Shown here: piece after piece, positions 25,603 to 34,718 of the stretch
Position numbering within the stretch: the first letter of the stretch is position 1
How the letters are laid out: every line of letters begins with the position of its first letter
Source of the DNA: Scandinavium vulneris_A
GTDB taxonomy: Bacteria > Pseudomonadota > Gammaproteobacteria > Enterobacterales > Enterobacteriaceae
Length of the DNA: 64,000 nucleotides
Direction: 5' to 3'
NCBI GenBank assembly: GCA_046518185.1
Contig: JBKGRZ010000002.1
Coordinates: forward strand, 62,001-126,000
Program-made: the position numbers and the translations under genes
The notes under the pieces: model-generated
Database searches by the model: none
The model's input: the letters and a program-made list of their open reading frames with translations, nothing else
Told to the model about the DNA's origin: nothing

Positions 25603-26775
25603 ATGAGCGCGAATGCGGAGACTCAAACCCCGCAGCAACCGGCAGGCAAGAAAAGTAAACGTAAAGGAACTCTTCTGCTGCTGACCTTGCTCTTTATTCT
25701 TATTGCCGTGGCATATGGGATTTATTGGTTTTTAGTACTGCGTCATTATGAAGAAACCGATGACGCATACGTGGCAGGGAACCAGGTTCAAATCATGGCG
25801 CAGGTATCGGGTAGCGTGACGAAGGTCTGGGCTGACAACACCGATTTCGTCAAAAAAGGCGATCCGCTGGTCACGCTCGATGAGACCGATGCCCAGCAGG
25901 CGTTCGAACGCGCGCAAACTCAGCTTGCGTCCAGCGTGCGCCAGACCCGTCAGTTGATGATCAACAGCAAGCAATTGCAGGCCAGCATCGACGTCAAAAA
26001 GACCGCGCTTGAACAGGCACAGACTGACCTCAATCGTCGTATCCCGCTGGGTAACGCGAACCTGATTGGTCGGGAAGAACTGCAGCACGCCCGCGATGCG
26101 GTGGCCAGTGCGCAGGCCGAACTGAACGTGACAATCCAACAGTACAACGCTAACCAGGCGATGGTGCTCGGCACCAAGCTCGAAGACCAGCCTGCGGTGA
26201 AACAGGCGGCTACCGAAGTGCGTAACGCCTGGCTTGCTCTGCAAAGAACTAAAATCGTCAGCCCGATGACCGGCTATGTCTCCCGCCGTGCGGTGCAGCC
26301 GGGTGCGCAAATCAGTCCGAGTACTCCGCTGATGGCGGTCGTACCTGCCACTAATCTGTGGATTGATGCTAACTTCAAAGAGACCCAGCTGGCGCATATG
26401 CGTATTGGCCAGCCGGTGACCGTGGTCAGCGATATCTACGGCGATGATGTGAAATACACCGGTAAAGTGGCCGGTCTGGATATGGGGACCGGCAGCGCCT
26501 TCTCCCTGCTTCCGGCGCAGAACGCCACCGGGAACTGGATTAAAGTGGTTCAGCGTCTGCCGGTTCGTATCGAACTCGATGCCAAACAGCTGGCTGACCA
26601 TCCGCTGCGCATTGGGTTGTCTACGCTGGTAGAAGTTGATACTTCCAACCGCGACGGTCAGATCCTGGCGAATCAGGTTCGCACCACCCCAGCGTATGAG
26701 AGTAATGCCCGTGAAATCAGCCTGGAGCCGGTGAATAAGCTGATCAACACCATCGTGCAGGCCAACGCCAACTAA
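25603..26775 (+). CDS. emrA: Multidrug efflux membrane-fusion protein EmrA
   Basis: 390 residues. A short cytoplasmic Lys/Arg-rich N-terminus is followed by one membrane segment (about 28-48), a lipoyl/coiled-coil region (about 60-240) and a beta-barrel part. It links EmrB in the inner membrane to TolC. Start at 25603 (M-S-A-N-A-E-T-Q), matching E. coli; the upstream in-frame ATG at 25591 lies at the expected ribosome site and is less likely. Confidence 0.95.
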   Translation: MSANAETQTPQQPAGKKSKRKGTLLLLTLLFILIAVAYGIYWFLVLRHYEETDDAYVAGNQVQIMAQVSGSVTKVWADNTDFVKKGDPLVTLDETDAQQAFERAQTQLASSVRQTRQLMINSKQLQASIDVKKTALEQAQTDLNRRIPLGNANLIGREELQHARDAVASAQAELNVTIQQYNANQAMVLGTKLEDQPAVKQAATEVRNAWLALQRTKIVSPMTGYVSRRAVQPGAQISPSTPLMAVVPATNLWIDANFKETQLAHMRIGQPVTVVSDIYGDDVKYTGKVAGLDMGTGSAFSLLPAQNATGNWIKVVQRLPVRIELDAKQLADHPLRIGLSTLVEVDTSNRDGQILANQVRTTPAYESNAREISLEPVNKLINTIVQANAN

Positions 26776-26790
26776 ACCGGGGTGAACGGA

Positions 26791-28329
26791 ATGCAACAGC
26801 AAAAACCGCTGGAAGGCGCGCAGCTGGTCATTATGACCATTGCGCTGTCGCTGGCGACGTTCATGCAGGTGCTGGACTCAACGATTGCCAACGTGGCAAT
26901 CCCGACCATCGCCGGTAACCTTGGCTCCTCGCTGAGCCAGGGGACGTGGGTCATCACCTCGTTCGGGGTGGCAAACGCCATCTCGATTCCGATAACTGGC
27001 TGGCTCGCGAAGCGCGTCGGTGAGGTCAAACTGTTCCTGTGGTCCACCGTGGCGTTTGTTATCGCCTCCTGGGCCTGTGGTATGTCGAACAGCCTGACCA
27101 TGCTTATCTTCTTCCGCGTTATCCAGGGTGTGGTCGCCGGGCCGCTGATCCCTCTGTCGCAGAGTCTGCTGTTAAACAACTATCCGCCAGCCAAGCGCTC
27201 CTTTGCCCTGGCTATCTGGTCGATGACGGTGATCGTGGCGCCAATTTGTGGCCCGATCCTCGGGGGTTACATCAGCGATAACTACCACTGGGGCTGGATC
27301 TTCTTTATCAACGTGCCGATTGGCGCGGTAGTGGTGATGATGACCCTGCAAAGCCTGCGTGGTCGTGAAACCCGCACCGAACAGCGGCGTATTGACGGCG
27401 TCGGCCTGGCGTTGCTGGTTATTGGCATCGGCAGCCTGCAGGTGATGCTCGACCGCGGGAAGGAGCTCGACTGGTTTAACTCCACCGAAGTGGTGGTGCT
27501 GACCATCGTCGCGGTGGTGGCGATAAGCTTCCTGATTGTCTGGGAGCTAACCGACGATAACCCAATAGTCGACCTGTCGTTGTTTAAGTCGCGAAACTTC
27601 ACCATAGGCACGCTGTGTATCAGCCTGGCCTACATGCTCTACTTCGGCGCGATCGTGTTGCTGCCGCAGCTATTGCAGGAGGTATACGGCTATACCGCCA
27701 CCTGGGCCGGTCTGGCGTCAGCGCCGGTCGGTATCATCCCGGTATTGCTGTCGCCGATTATCGGCCGCTTTGCGCATAAGCTCGATATGCGACGGCTGGT
27801 CACCTTCAGCTTCATTATGTATGCGGTATGCTTCTACTGGCGAGCGTATACCTTTGAGCCGGGGATGGACTTTGGCGCGTCGGCCTGGCCGCAGTTTATT
27901 CAGGGCTTCGCGGTGGCGTGCTTCTTTATGCCACTGACCACCATCACGCTCTCTGGCCTTCCACCTGAGCGTCTGGCGGCGGCGTCGAGTCTGTCAAACT
28001 TCAGCCGTACGCTGGCAGGTTCAATCGGCACGTCGTTCACCACGACGATGTGGACCAACCGGGAAGCGATGCACCACGCACAGCTCACCGAGGCGGTGAC
28101 GCCGTATAATCCTAACGCCCAGCAGATGTACGATCAGCTGCAAGGGATGGGGATGACGCAGCAACAGGCCTCCGGCTGGATAGCCCAACAGATTACTAGC
28201 CAGGGACTCATTATCTCGGCCAACGAGATATTCTGGTTATCGGCGGGGATCTTTATCGTCCTGCTGGGGTTAATCTGGGTCGCCAAACCGCCGTTTGGCG
28301 CGGGCGGCGGCGGCGGTGGCGCGCACTAA
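26791..28329 (+). CDS. emrB: Multidrug efflux transporter EmrB (DHA2 family)
   Basis: 512 residues, as in E. coli, with fourteen predicted membrane segments. The DHA2 antiporter motif C appears as A-P-I-C-G-P-I-L-G-G, and there is an unusual Gly-rich C-terminus (about eight glycines before A-H). Proton-driven export of CCCP, nalidixic acid and similar compounds through EmrA and TolC. Begins M-Q-Q-Q-K-P-L-E-G, 15 bases after emrA. Confidence 0.96.
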   Translation: MQQQKPLEGAQLVIMTIALSLATFMQVLDSTIANVAIPTIAGNLGSSLSQGTWVITSFGVANAISIPITGWLAKRVGEVKLFLWSTVAFVIASWACGMSNSLTMLIFFRVIQGVVAGPLIPLSQSLLLNNYPPAKRSFALAIWSMTVIVAPICGPILGGYISDNYHWGWIFFINVPIGAVVVMMTLQSLRGRETRTEQRRIDGVGLALLVIGIGSLQVMLDRGKELDWFNSTEVVVLTIVAVVAISFLIVWELTDDNPIVDLSLFKSRNFTIGTLCISLAYMLYFGAIVLLPQLLQEVYGYTATWAGLASAPVGIIPVLLSPIIGRFAHKLDMRRLVTFSFIMYAVCFYWRAYTFEPGMDFGASAWPQFIQGFAVACFFMPLTTITLSGLPPERLAAASSLSNFSRTLAGSIGTSFTTTMWTNREAMHHAQLTEAVTPYNPNAQQMYDQLQGMGMTQQQASGWIAQQITSQGLIISANEIFWLSAGIFIVLLGLIWVAKPPFGAGGGGGGAH

Positions 28330-28336
28330 CCTTCTG

Positions 28337-28365
28337 GACCCTCTCATTGCAGAGGGTCTTTTTTT
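28337..28365 (+). terminator. Rho-independent terminator of emrRAB
   Basis: GACCCTCT (28337-28344) and AGAGGGTC (28351-28358) form an eight-base stem with a six-base loop, followed by seven T. Classical form, eight bases after the emrB stop. Confidence 0.92.
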
Positions 28366-28452
28366 GTCCATTTCTCGCCAGACTCTGTCGCGTTCGCTAA
28401 AGCGCCCTGCTCCACACTTCGTCAGGATAAAACCTGACAAGAGGAGAACCCC

Positions 28453-30111
28453 ATGCTGACCCACCCTGCAGAAAAATATCGCCCATCGCCGGTTTTAGCC
28501 CTGCCCGATCGTCGCTGGCCAGACAACACCCTGACTCACGCCCCGCGCTGGCTGTCGACGGATTTGCGCGACGGCAATCAGGCGTTGGCGGAACCAATGG
28601 ACGCCGAACGCAAACTGCAATTCTGGGATCTGCTGCTGCGCTGCGGATTCAAAGAGATCGAAGTGGCGTTTCCTTCTGCCTCACAAACAGATTTCAATTT
28701 TGTCCGCCAGCTGATCGACGAGAACAGGATCCCGGAAGATGTGACCATTCAGGTCTTAACCCAGGCGCGGGATGACCTTATCCTGCGCACCTTTGAATCA
28801 TTGCAGGGCGCGCACCGGGCGACCGTTCATCTGTATAACGCCACCGCCCCGCTGTTTCGTCGGCTGGTTTTTGGCATGGAGAAAGCACAAGTGGTAGCCC
28901 TGGCGACCCACTCCACGCGGCTTATTCGACAACAGTGTGAATGCCAGCCGGAGACGCTCTGGCAGTATGAGTATTCCCCGGAAACCTTCTGCTTTACTGA
29001 ACCGGAATTCGCACTGGAGATTTGCGAAGCGGTAGCGGCAGTTTGGGAACCGTGCAACCGTCGGCCAATGATCATCAACCTGCCTGCCACAGTTGAGGTC
29101 AATACCCCCAACGTGTATGCCGATCAGATTGAGTATTTCTGCCGCCATTTCTCTCGCCGCAACGAGGTCTGTATCAGCGTTCATCCGCATAACGATCGCG
29201 GCACCGGCGTGGCCAGTGCTGAACTGGCCGTGCTGGCAGGCGCGGATCGTGTGGAAGGCTGTCTGTTCGGCAACGGCGAGCGCACCGGCAACGTCTGTCT
29301 GGTAACCCTGGCGATGAACCTCTACAGCCAGGGGGTGGATCCGCAGTTAGATTTCAGCGACATGAAACAGGTGGTGGAAGTAGTGGAAAGCTGTAACCAG
29401 CTCCCGGTTCACCCGCGCCATCCCTGGGCCGGAAGCCTGGCATACACCGCCTTTTCCGGCTCCCATCAGGATGCCATCAAGAAAGGATTCGATGCGCGCA
29501 AACCGGGGCAACGCTGGGAAATGCCTTATTTACCCGTTGATCCACAGGATATTGGTTGCAGCTACGAGGCGGTTATCCGCGTCAACAGTCAGTCCGGAAA
29601 AAGCGGCAGCGCATGGCTTATTGAGCAGAACCACGGCTTAACCCTGCCGCGTGCGCTGCAACAGGACTTCAGCCAGCATGTGCAGCGTGAAACCGACGGG
29701 CATGGTCGGGAGATGACCCATAACGCGCTGTGGCAGCTGTTCCGTGCCCGTTACGGCCTGGTGCCGCAGCCCGCGCTGCTGTTGCAGGATTATAAGACCG
29801 AGAGTCAGCACAACGGCGAACTGCTGTTGCAGGCCACACTGTTGATCAACGGGGAGAACTGGCGTTTACTGGGCAGCGGCAATGGCCTGCTGTCGGCGGC
29901 GGTCAACGGTCTGACACCGCTGCTGAAACAGCCGTGGGTGATTAAGGACTATCACGAGCATACGCTGGGCGAGCGCAGTGACAGCCGATCGGTGGCCTAC
30001 ATTCGCTGCTTACTTCCGGACGGCAGCAGCCAGTGGGGGGTTGGCATTGAGAGCGATGTGTCCCGCGCGTCGCTGCAGGCGCTGCTGAACGCGGTCGGGT
30101 CGAAAGCCTAA
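28453..30111 (+). CDS. 2-isopropylmalate synthase, yeast-type (LeuA2-like)
   Basis: 552 residues of the long, fungal/actinobacterial-type isopropylmalate synthase, not the 523-residue LeuA of the leu operon. The TIM-barrel motif D-L-R-D-G-N-Q-A-L is at residues 37-45, the metal-binding H-P-H-N-D-R-G-T-G near 238, and G-N-G-E-R-T-G-N near 274. A C-terminal LeuA dimer/regulatory domain follows (about 410-550). Expected reaction: acetyl-CoA plus 2-oxoisovalerate to 2-isopropylmalate; related 2-oxo acids are possible. An AGAGGAGAA site precedes the ATG. Absent at this place in E. coli; convergent with an AraC regulator. Confidence 0.88.
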   Translation: MLTHPAEKYRPSPVLALPDRRWPDNTLTHAPRWLSTDLRDGNQALAEPMDAERKLQFWDLLLRCGFKEIEVAFPSASQTDFNFVRQLIDENRIPEDVTIQVLTQARDDLILRTFESLQGAHRATVHLYNATAPLFRRLVFGMEKAQVVALATHSTRLIRQQCECQPETLWQYEYSPETFCFTEPEFALEICEAVAAVWEPCNRRPMIINLPATVEVNTPNVYADQIEYFCRHFSRRNEVCISVHPHNDRGTGVASAELAVLAGADRVEGCLFGNGERTGNVCLVTLAMNLYSQGVDPQLDFSDMKQVVEVVESCNQLPVHPRHPWAGSLAYTAFSGSHQDAIKKGFDARKPGQRWEMPYLPVDPQDIGCSYEAVIRVNSQSGKSGSAWLIEQNHGLTLPRALQQDFSQHVQRETDGHGREMTHNALWQLFRARYGLVPQPALLLQDYKTESQHNGELLLQATLLINGENWRLLGSGNGLLSAAVNGLTPLLKQPWVIKDYHEHTLGERSDSRSVAYIRCLLPDGSSQWGVGIESDVSRASLQALLNAVGSKA

Positions 30112-30866
30112 CCGAAGTAGTCGCTGGGTGAGACCCCCATCACCCGGCGAAACATTGCCGTGAACGCGCTGTGACTGCCATACCCGAGATCCAGCGCTAC
30201 TCTCAGCACTGATTGCCCCTGTGCCAGACGGACTAACGCTTCCATCAGTCTCGCCCGTCGCACCCATTCGCTCCAGGTCAGCGCCGTCTGCTGCTGAAAA
30301 TGACGGTTGAGCGTACGTTCACTCATATTCGCCGCCCTCGCCGCCCGCGCACTGTTCCAGTCGTCGGCAGGATGGTCACGCATCTGCTGGCAGAGCGCGC
30401 GCAACGCCGCATCTTGTGGTTCGGGCAAACCGAACGGCAGCACCTGCATCCCACGAATTTCATCGAGGATCAGCTCGTAAATGCGCTCATCCCGGCTGGC
30501 GGGGGCGTAGTCTTCCTCCAGTCCCAGCGAGGAGACGATCAGCTCTCGAAGCAGCGGTGAGATCTGCACTATCTGACAGGTAGCGGGTAGAAAAGCTCTG
30601 GCCAGCGGATCGATAAACAACGTGCGCGCCGCCACGTTACCGGTTATACGCAGCGCATGTGGCGTTCCGGCGGGCAGCCAGACGCCCCGCCCCGGCGGCA
30701 CCACCCAGCATCCGGCCTGCGTATCGACCCTGACGACGCCACTCAGAATGTGCAGTAATTGGGCGCAGTCGTGCTGATGCCACGGCTCGCTATCGCCATG
30801 CACATAATCATGGGCAAAAGGGACCAAAGGCCGACGGATAAAGGAGAACGTTAAGGATGTGGTCAT
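30108..30866 (-). CDS. AraC-family regulator with N-terminal cupin
   Basis: 252 residues from the ATG at 30866 (M-T-T-S-L-T-F-S-F), preceded by AGGTTACCGCC; upstream in-frame ATGs would add a non-conserved tail. An N-terminal cupin sensor (about 15-100) contains H-Q-H-D-C-A-Q-L-L and P-P-G-R-G-V-W-L-P. Two C-terminal helix-turn-helix units (about 155-250) include A-N-M-S-E-R-T-L-N-R and the family signature ending in F-R-R-V-M-G-V-S-P. Its stop overlaps that of the leuA-like gene by three bases, tail to tail. Target unknown; the neighbour is a candidate. Confidence 0.87.
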   Translation of the reverse strand: MTTSLTFSFIRRPLVPFAHDYVHGDSEPWHQHDCAQLLHILSGVVRVDTQAGCWVVPPGRGVWLPAGTPHALRITGNVAARTLFIDPLARAFLPATCQIVQISPLLRELIVSSLGLEEDYAPASRDERIYELILDEIRGMQVLPFGLPEPQDAALRALCQQMRDHPADDWNSARAARAANMSERTLNRHFQQQTALTWSEWVRRARLMEALVRLAQGQSVLRVALDLGYGSHSAFTAMFRRVMGVSPSDYFG

Positions 30867-30902
30867 GGGCGCAATCGCGGCGGTAACCTGAGAGAAAGGG
30901 AG

Positions 30903-30934
30903 CAGACCCGGCGAGCATGCGCCCGACGGGTCTG
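30903..30934 (-). terminator. Hairpin downstream of luxS
   Basis: CAGACCCG (30903-30910) and CGGGTCTG (30927-30934) form an eight-base stem 12 bases beyond the luxS stop. The minus-strand tail is pyrimidine-rich (CTCCCTTTCTCT). Confidence 0.65.
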
Positions 30935-30945
30935 TGGAGAGAAAA

Positions 30946-31461
30946 CTAGATGTGCAGTTCCTGCAGTTTCTCTTTCGGCAGCGCCAGCTCATCATTGCTG
31001 TTCACACGCACACCCCTGTCGATGATGTGGCGGGCAATTTCCTGCGCTTCTTCCAGAGAGTGCATGGTATAGGTGCCACACTGATAGACGTTCAGCTCCG
31101 GGATCTGATTCTGCTCTTTCACCTTCAGCACGTCAGCCATCGCCGCTTTCCAGGCGTCTGCCACGCGAGATTCGTCAGGGGTGCCAATCAGGCTCATGTA
31201 GAAACCGGTCCGGCAGCCCATCGGTGAAATGTCGATAATTTCCACGCCGTTGCCGTTGAGATGATCGCGCATGAAGCCCGCAAACAGGTGCTCCAGAGTG
31301 TGGATCCCGCGCTCTGGCATCACTTCTTTGTTCGGTACGCAGAAGCGCAGATCAAAAACCGTGATTTCATCGCCGTGCGGCGTGTGCATGGTTTTAGCGA
31401 CGCGAACAGCAGGGGCTTCCATTCGGGTATGGTCGACAGTGAAGCTATCTAATAACGGCAT
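30946..31461 (-). CDS. luxS: S-ribosylhomocysteine lyase LuxS
   Basis: 171 residues, equal to E. coli. Cleaves S-ribosylhomocysteine to homocysteine and the precursor of autoinducer-2. The metal-binding H-T-L-E-H (His 54 and His 58), the catalytic cysteine in M-G-C-R-T-G-F and a later cysteine in Y-Q-C-G-T-Y are present. Flanked upstream by the micA gene on the opposite strand, as in E. coli. Confidence 0.97.
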   Translation of the reverse strand: MPLLDSFTVDHTRMEAPAVRVAKTMHTPHGDEITVFDLRFCVPNKEVMPERGIHTLEHLFAGFMRDHLNGNGVEIIDISPMGCRTGFYMSLIGTPDESRVADAWKAAMADVLKVKEQNQIPELNVYQCGTYTMHSLEEAQEIARHIIDRGVRVNSNDELALPKEKLQELHI

Positions 31462-31550
31462 TTTGTCTCCTCCGAACTCTTCATTTTTTCTCGCTCCATC
31501 AGGGAGTTGAGAAAAAAACGCTGAAGAGTGTGATTTTTTTTAAAATTAAC

Positions 31551-31579
31551 TGAACTCTTCGTTCCCGGGCGAGTCTGAA
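31551..31579 (+). promoter_or_regulatory. Sigma E-type promoter of micA
   Basis: TGAACTC (31551-31557) and TCTGAA (31573-31578), 15 bases apart and a few bases before the micA start, match the E. coli micA promoter, which is driven by the envelope-stress sigma factor RpoE (GAACTT/TCTGA). Confidence 0.8.
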
Positions 31580-31584
31580 TATAT

Positions 31585-31657
31585 GAAAGACGCGCATTTG
31601 TTATCATCATCTTTGTTTTCAGAGATGAAAGTTTGGCCACCTCGTTGTGGCCTTTTT
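31585..31657 (+). ncRNA. micA: MicA small RNA
   Basis: The sequence from GAAAGACGCGCATTTG to a terminator stem GGCCACCTCG-TTGTGGCC plus T-run matches E. coli MicA almost base for base in its first 28 positions, the ompA-pairing part. It is an Hfq-dependent RNA that represses ompA and other porin messages under envelope stress. Located between divergent luxS and gshA, on the strand opposite to both, as in E. coli. Confidence 0.93.
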
Positions 31658-31665
31658 CTTTTGTA

Positions 31666-33222
31666 TCAGGCGTGACGCGCAACCAGTTCAGAGAACGGCT
31701 CGGTATCTGCCGCTTCAATCTGACGCTGACGTGCCCACGAAGCTTCACGCTCCGCTTCAAAATCCGCTTCGCTTAAAATCTCCAGCGGCTCTTCACGCAG
31801 CATCGTACGGTATTCATCACCCAGCGCTTTGCCGGTGCCGCCAATGCCACTTTCAAGCATAGAACGCAAAATGCGCGCTGAGAAAGTTAATTCCGGATTA
31901 TCAAAGCTTGCAACCAGCTCATCACACACTTTCTGATACGCTTCACCGCCGTCAATGCTATCTAACGTCTGTGCGACCCGACGCAAATCGGCGAACAGGT
32001 CTTTACCTACCTTCGCCAGCGGGAACTGCGCAGTTTCGCAGCCAATGCCCAGCGTCAGGCCCGGCTTACGCCCTTCCAGAATCACGCGATTCCAGTTAGT
32101 GCGCGTACACAGCAGTTCATCGCTGCTCATCTCTGGCGCATCCGCCAGCACGCACCAGACCATAAACAGATCGAGGAAGCGCACCTGTTGCTCGTCCACA
32201 CCAATCGGCGAGAACGGGTTGATATCCAGCGATCGCACTTCAATGTACTCAATGCCGCCGCGCAGCAGCGCATCCGATGGCGTTTCACCGCTGCGGGTGA
32301 CACGTTTAGGACGAATCGGGGCGTACAGCTCATTTTCAATCTGCAAAATGTTGCTGTTGATCTGCATAAATTTACCGTCTTTCTCCACGCCAATTTTGGC
32401 GTACTCTTCCGACGGCGTTTTGATCGCCCGCTTCAATCCTGCCACATACTCGTGGAGATCGTTAAACGTAATTCCGAGATTGCTTTGCGACTTATTGGTA
32501 TAACCCAGGTCGCTCAGACGCAGCGAGGTGGCGTATGGCAGGTAGTACATACCACACTCCGTTTTCTCAAACGGTAGCGTCGTCGGTTTGCCCTGCAGGA
32601 ACGAGGAACAGATAGCCGGTGAGGCACCGAACAGATACGGGATCACCCAGCCAAAACGATAATAGTTGCGAATCAAACGGAAATAACCAGCTGAGATAGC
32701 TTCTTTACCGTCTTCGGTTCCGTCCACGCCGCACTTCGCCTGCCAGAATGCCATCGGCAGCGAGAAGTTATAATGCACGCCAGAGATAGTCTGCATCAGC
32801 GCGCCATAGCGGTTTTTCAGTCCTTCACGATACAGCGTTTTCAGACGGCCCACGTTAGAGGTGCCGTACTGCGCCAGTTCGATATCCTGACCCGGTGCGA
32901 TGTAGCACGGCATACTCAGCGGCCACATCCGTTCGTTGCCAATGTGGCGCGCCGTATAGCGATGCACATCACGCATCAGCGTCAGCATATGATCAATGTC
33001 GCCGTCCACCGGAGTAATAAACTCCAGCAGCGCTTCGGCAAAATCTGTGGTAATCCATTTGTGGGTCAATGCAGACCCAAGCACTTCCGGATGGCCAGTG
33101 GTTGCCAGTGAGCCATCTGCGTTTACGCGCAGCGTTTCGCGCTCAAGACCACGTTGGATCCCCTTAATTGCCTGAGGATGCTTTTCCAGCCAGGCCAGCG
33201 CCTGTGATACGTCCGGGATCAA
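31666..33222 (-). CDS. gshA: Glutamate-cysteine ligase GshA
   Basis: 518 residues, the E. coli length. Joins glutamate and cysteine with ATP, the first step of glutathione synthesis. The N-terminus I-P-D-V-S-Q-A-L-A-W-L-E and G-L-E-R-E-T-L-R-V are typical of the proteobacterial family. The start codon is TTG at 33222 behind a GGGAGG site, as in E. coli, so low expression from a weak start is conserved. Ends with E-L-V-A-R-H-A. Confidence 0.96.
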   Translation of the reverse strand: MIPDVSQALAWLEKHPQAIKGIQRGLERETLRVNADGSLATTGHPEVLGSALTHKWITTDFAEALLEFITPVDGDIDHMLTLMRDVHRYTARHIGNERMWPLSMPCYIAPGQDIELAQYGTSNVGRLKTLYREGLKNRYGALMQTISGVHYNFSLPMAFWQAKCGVDGTEDGKEAISAGYFRLIRNYYRFGWVIPYLFGASPAICSSFLQGKPTTLPFEKTECGMYYLPYATSLRLSDLGYTNKSQSNLGITFNDLHEYVAGLKRAIKTPSEEYAKIGVEKDGKFMQINSNILQIENELYAPIRPKRVTRSGETPSDALLRGGIEYIEVRSLDINPFSPIGVDEQQVRFLDLFMVWCVLADAPEMSSDELLCTRTNWNRVILEGRKPGLTLGIGCETAQFPLAKVGKDLFADLRRVAQTLDSIDGGEAYQKVCDELVASFDNPELTFSARILRSMLESGIGGTGKALGDEYRTMLREEPLEILSEADFEAEREASWARQRQIEAADTEPFSELVARHA

Positions 33223-33293
33223 ATTGACCTCCCGCCTGTCGAAATCATTTTATTAAGCATAATTGTAATGGTTGACGGTCACAATCAATCCAA

Positions 33294-33722
33294 TTAGTGC
33301 CACCACGTCATACCCTGTAGCGTCGCTGCGGCAATGGCCACATAGCGCAACGCCTTGCCAAGGCATAAGAAAAAAAGTACCGGTCCCCAGGAAAGACGCA
33401 TCCATCCTGCCAGGACACACAGTAAATCGCCGATAACCGGCATCCAGCTCAATAACAGTGTGGCCGCGCCGTAACGTCTTAGCCAGCCTACTGCTTTCTC
33501 CCGCCAACGCGAATTATCACGCTGCGGAAATAAACGCCCAAGAATAACGTTAGTTACCCCTCCAAGGCTATTACCCATTGTTGCTATTAACACGAGCTGC
33601 CAGGGATGACTGACACCTGCGAGTAACATGCCTACCAGGACAACTTCGGAATTACCGGGGAGTAGGGTCGCGCTGAGAAAACTGCTGGCAAAGAGTGAGA
33701 GCAGCGACAGAGCGTCACTCAC
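33294..33722 (-). CDS. yqaA: Inner-membrane protein YqaA (DedA-related)
   Basis: 142 residues with four or so hydrophobic segments. Contains A-T-L-L-P-G-N-S-E-V and L-P-V-I-G-D-L-like stretches (S-W-M-P-V-I-G-D-L-L-C) typical of the SNARE-associated/DedA-like family, whose members flip lipids. The specific role of YqaA is unknown. Overlaps the end of yqaB by four bases (ATGA), so the two are co-translated. Confidence 0.92.
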   Translation of the reverse strand: MSDALSLLSLFASSFLSATLLPGNSEVVLVGMLLAGVSHPWQLVLIATMGNSLGGVTNVILGRLFPQRDNSRWREKAVGWLRRYGAATLLLSWMPVIGDLLCVLAGWMRLSWGPVLFFLCLGKALRYVAIAAATLQGMTWWH

Positions 33723-34285
33723 AGTAAGCGCACGTCCACGACATCCATGCCTGCACTCTTCGCCGCCTGAATACCAAAATCAGCATCTTCAAAAACCACG
33801 CATTTCTGGGGCGCGACGCCAATCAGGTCGGCGCACAGCAGAAAGGTGTCAGGTGCAGGTTTGTGATGTTTCACATGATCGGCGGCGACCACCGCAGAGA
33901 AATAGTGACGCAGGCCCAGATGGTTCAGCAGCGCCTCGGCTATCGCACTTTCGCTCCCGGTGCCAACGGCCATCGGGCGGCGACCATGCCACTCTTTTAC
34001 CACATCAATTAATGGCAGCGGACGCACGGTGTCCAGTAGCATCACTTTTACAGCATCCGTTTTCTCACGCGCCAGCTGATGCGGGTCCAGGGTGGCCTGA
34101 TTCAGTTCAATCACCGCCTGCGCAATACGCCACGTTGGCGATCCGTTGAGGGCAGCCATGGCCTGAGCTTCATAGCGCATACCGTAGCGCCCGAGAACGT
34201 CATGCCACGCCTTGAGATGAGTGGGTTCGGTATCAAGGATGGTGCCATCCATGTCGAAAATCAGCCCTGCATAACGCTCGTACAT
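33719..34285 (-). CDS. yqaB: Fructose-1-phosphate phosphatase-like HAD hydrolase YqaB
   Basis: 188 residues of the haloacid dehalogenase family. Motif I F-D-M-D-G-T with the nucleophilic Asp is at residues 10-15, motif II in G-T-G-S-E-S, the lysine in H-K-P-A-P-D and motif III in F-E-D-A-D-F-G. E. coli YqaB hydrolyses fructose-1-phosphate and 6-phosphogluconate. The ATG at 34285 is chosen because GAGG lies five bases upstream and it matches E. coli; the in-frame ATGs at 34288 and 34300 are alternatives. Confidence 0.93.
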   Translation of the reverse strand: MYERYAGLIFDMDGTILDTEPTHLKAWHDVLGRYGMRYEAQAMAALNGSPTWRIAQAVIELNQATLDPHQLAREKTDAVKVMLLDTVRPLPLIDVVKEWHGRRPMAVGTGSESAIAEALLNHLGLRHYFSAVVAADHVKHHKPAPDTFLLCADLIGVAPQKCVVFEDADFGIQAAKSAGMDVVDVRLL

Positions 34286-34364
34286 CATGTCCTCACTCAC
34301 CGCAGATCGAAAGGTTACTTTACCGTATAACGGGGCGGTTTGTCGCTGCCCGCTGAAAACAACA

Positions 34365-34386
34365 AAGGCACCAAACGGTGCCTTTT
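34365..34386 (-). terminator. Terminator of the BON lipoprotein gene
   Basis: AAGGCACC (34365-34372) and GGTGCCTT (34377-34384) form an eight-base stem with a four-base loop; the minus-strand tail continues TTTGTTGTTTT. 17 bases after the lipoprotein stop. Confidence 0.85.
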
Positions 34387-34403
34387 AGCTTCATTTTCAG
34401 ACG

Positions 34404-34718
34404 TTACTTGACCTGCATATCGTTCTCAACAACACGTACGCCAGTGACGTTGCGGGTAATCTCCACCGCACGGTTGGCAATCGCCTGTGAAGAGACAAAA
34501 CCGCTCAGCTGTACGCGGCCTTTAAAGGTCACCACGCCGATTTCGGAGGATTTGATCTCTTTATCACTGAACAGGGCGGATTTCACTTTGGTGGTAACCA
34601 CGGTGTCATCGATGTAACCGCCGGTGCTTTCCTTGGTGGAAGACCCTGCACAGCCTGCCAGAGACACGCCAACGATAACAGCTGCACAGAATGCAGAAAC
34701 AGCTTTAAACCATTTCAT
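34404..34718 (-). CDS. BON-domain lipoprotein
   Basis: 104 residues with a lipoprotein signal peptide: a hydrophobic stretch to L-A-G-C, lipidated Cys at 23. A single BON domain follows (about 36-103, with V-T-T-K-V-K-S-A-L-F and G-x-V-x-L-S-G-F-V). BON domains occur in OsmY and DolP and bind membranes; this one has a single copy and most resembles half of such proteins. Residue 24 is Ala, not Asp, which favours the outer membrane. Not at this place in E. coli. An AGGAGAGA site precedes the ATG. Confidence 0.88.
   Translation of the reverse strand: MKWFKAVSAFCAAVIVGVSLAGCAGSSTKESTGGYIDDTVVTTKVKSALFSDKEIKSSEIGVVTFKGRVQLSGFVSSQAIANRAVEITRNVTGVRVVENDMQVK

Noticed and set aside
25732..26802. 356-codon minus-strand frame antisense to emrA
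   Set aside because: Mirrors the emrA codon pattern; emrA matches its family along its whole length.
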